Positions 63,863-64,000 of a stretch of DNA of 64,000 nucleotides are shown piece by piece; the first letter of the stretch is position 1; every line of letters begins with the position of its first letter. The notes below the pieces were generated by a model. It was not told where the DNA came from, searched no databases, and saw only the letters and a program-made list of their open reading frames with translations. The position numbers and the translations under genes were made by a program. The stretch covers positions 1,488,001 through 1,552,000 of the forward strand of contig CABIZX010000001.1 of NCBI GenBank assembly GCA_902363375.1, in the 5' to 3' direction. The stretch is from Clostridiaceae bacterium (GTDB lineage Bacteria; Bacillota; Clostridia; Clostridiales; Clostridiaceae).

Positions 63863-64000
63863 TTATATCACTCTCCCTTTCTTCTAAATAATAAAATTTA
63901 AGACCTTTATGATAGATTTTTGTTTCTTCTTCATAAAGGTCTATTTCATTTAATCTTTTAAATCCTACCTTAAATAAAAGTTCTTTTACATTTTTAACTA
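63855..64000 (-). CDS. Partial phage head-tail joining / tail completion-type protein
   Basis: Only the last 48 or so codons are in the window (VKNVKELLFKVGFKRLNEID onward, ending ERESDING-stop). The frame has no stop to the edge. Its place directly upstream of the major tail protein, with an 8-bp overlap, fits a tail completion or head-tail joining protein. No motif confirms this. Confidence 0.5.
   Translation of the reverse strand, partial: VKNVKELLFKVGFKRLNEIDLYEEETKIYHKGLKFYYLEERESDING

Larger units (their letters stand above)
51700..64000 (-). mobile_element. Prophage, right-truncated by the window (recombination, lysis and tail modules)
   Basis: From right to left the genes run: partial joining protein, major tail protein, tail chaperones, tape measure, distal tail, tail-associated lysin-like protein, receptor-type protein, holin, amidase, two serine recombinases. 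That is the standard order for a siphophage that ends in integration genes. Head, packaging and replication genes would lie beyond 64,000. The left limit is placed at the recombinase terminator, but the att site was not found, and the two unknown genes to 48,965 may belong to the element. Confidence 0.8.

Overview
The window is very AT-rich and carries genes typical of a strictly anaerobic, spore-forming clostridium of the Clostridium sensu stricto type. The signs are a spore-coat transglutaminase, hydrogenase nickel-maturation factors, an oleate hydratase, two adjacent 7-hydroxysteroid dehydrogenases and clostridial phage genes. The species cannot be fixed from the sequence. The hydroxysteroid dehydrogenase pair resembles the one known from C. 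sardiniense (formerly C. absonum), which points to a gut clostridium.

Layout. 0-9.5 kb (minus strand): a nickel block, with an ECF-type nickel transporter (CbiM/NikM, Q, O), hypA, hypB, a DUF5692-like membrane protein and an 892-residue iron-sulfur flavoprotein. 9.7-15 kb: a TetR regulator, oleate hydratase with a hairpin that masks its ribosome binding site, a CarD-type regulator and a MATE exporter. 15-20 kb: a gene graveyard with two flavodoxin relics beside an intact flavodoxin, a joined MFS/phosphopantetheinyl-transferase relic and an alpha/beta-hydrolase relic, among intact methyltransferase, acetyltransferase and AraC genes. 20.6-25.8 kb: spore transglutaminase with a translationally coupled unknown partner, a 56-residue gene, an MBL-fold hydrolase, a frameshifted unknown gene and a gamma-glutamyl hydrolase. 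26-28.9 kb: a Trk potassium uptake pair. 29-34 kb: a probable bile-acid cluster (7-alpha-HSDH, 7-beta-HSDH, MFS carrier) divergent from an OmpR-type two-component system, with a candidate operator between them and matching terminators at both ends. 34-38.5 kb: a PocR-domain sensor and AraC-type response regulator next to a cysteine hydrolase/permease pair. 38.5-47.5 kb: a radical SAM protein, an SdrD-B-like protein broken at a poly-T tract, two nuclease-type genes that could be defensive, and an operon of cation efflux, methyltransferase and ATC-hydrolase-like genes.

47.7-64 kb is mobile DNA. A serine-recombinase relic abuts a tyrosine-integrase relic at about 48.23 kb. Next come an unrecognised two-gene operon (48.97-51.64 kb), two overlapping serine recombinases, the lysis genes, and the tail module of a siphophage-like prophage that runs off the right edge. 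The tail module carries two apparent insertions (YkvA/DUF1232 and GIY-YIG) and an out-of-frame second tail chaperone that suggests programmed frameshifting.

Most attractive leads: the self-contained bile-acid epimerisation locus with its own sensor, and the unknown 48.97-51.64 kb operon in a cargo position beside the prophage recombinases. No rRNA, tRNA or CRISPR array was seen.
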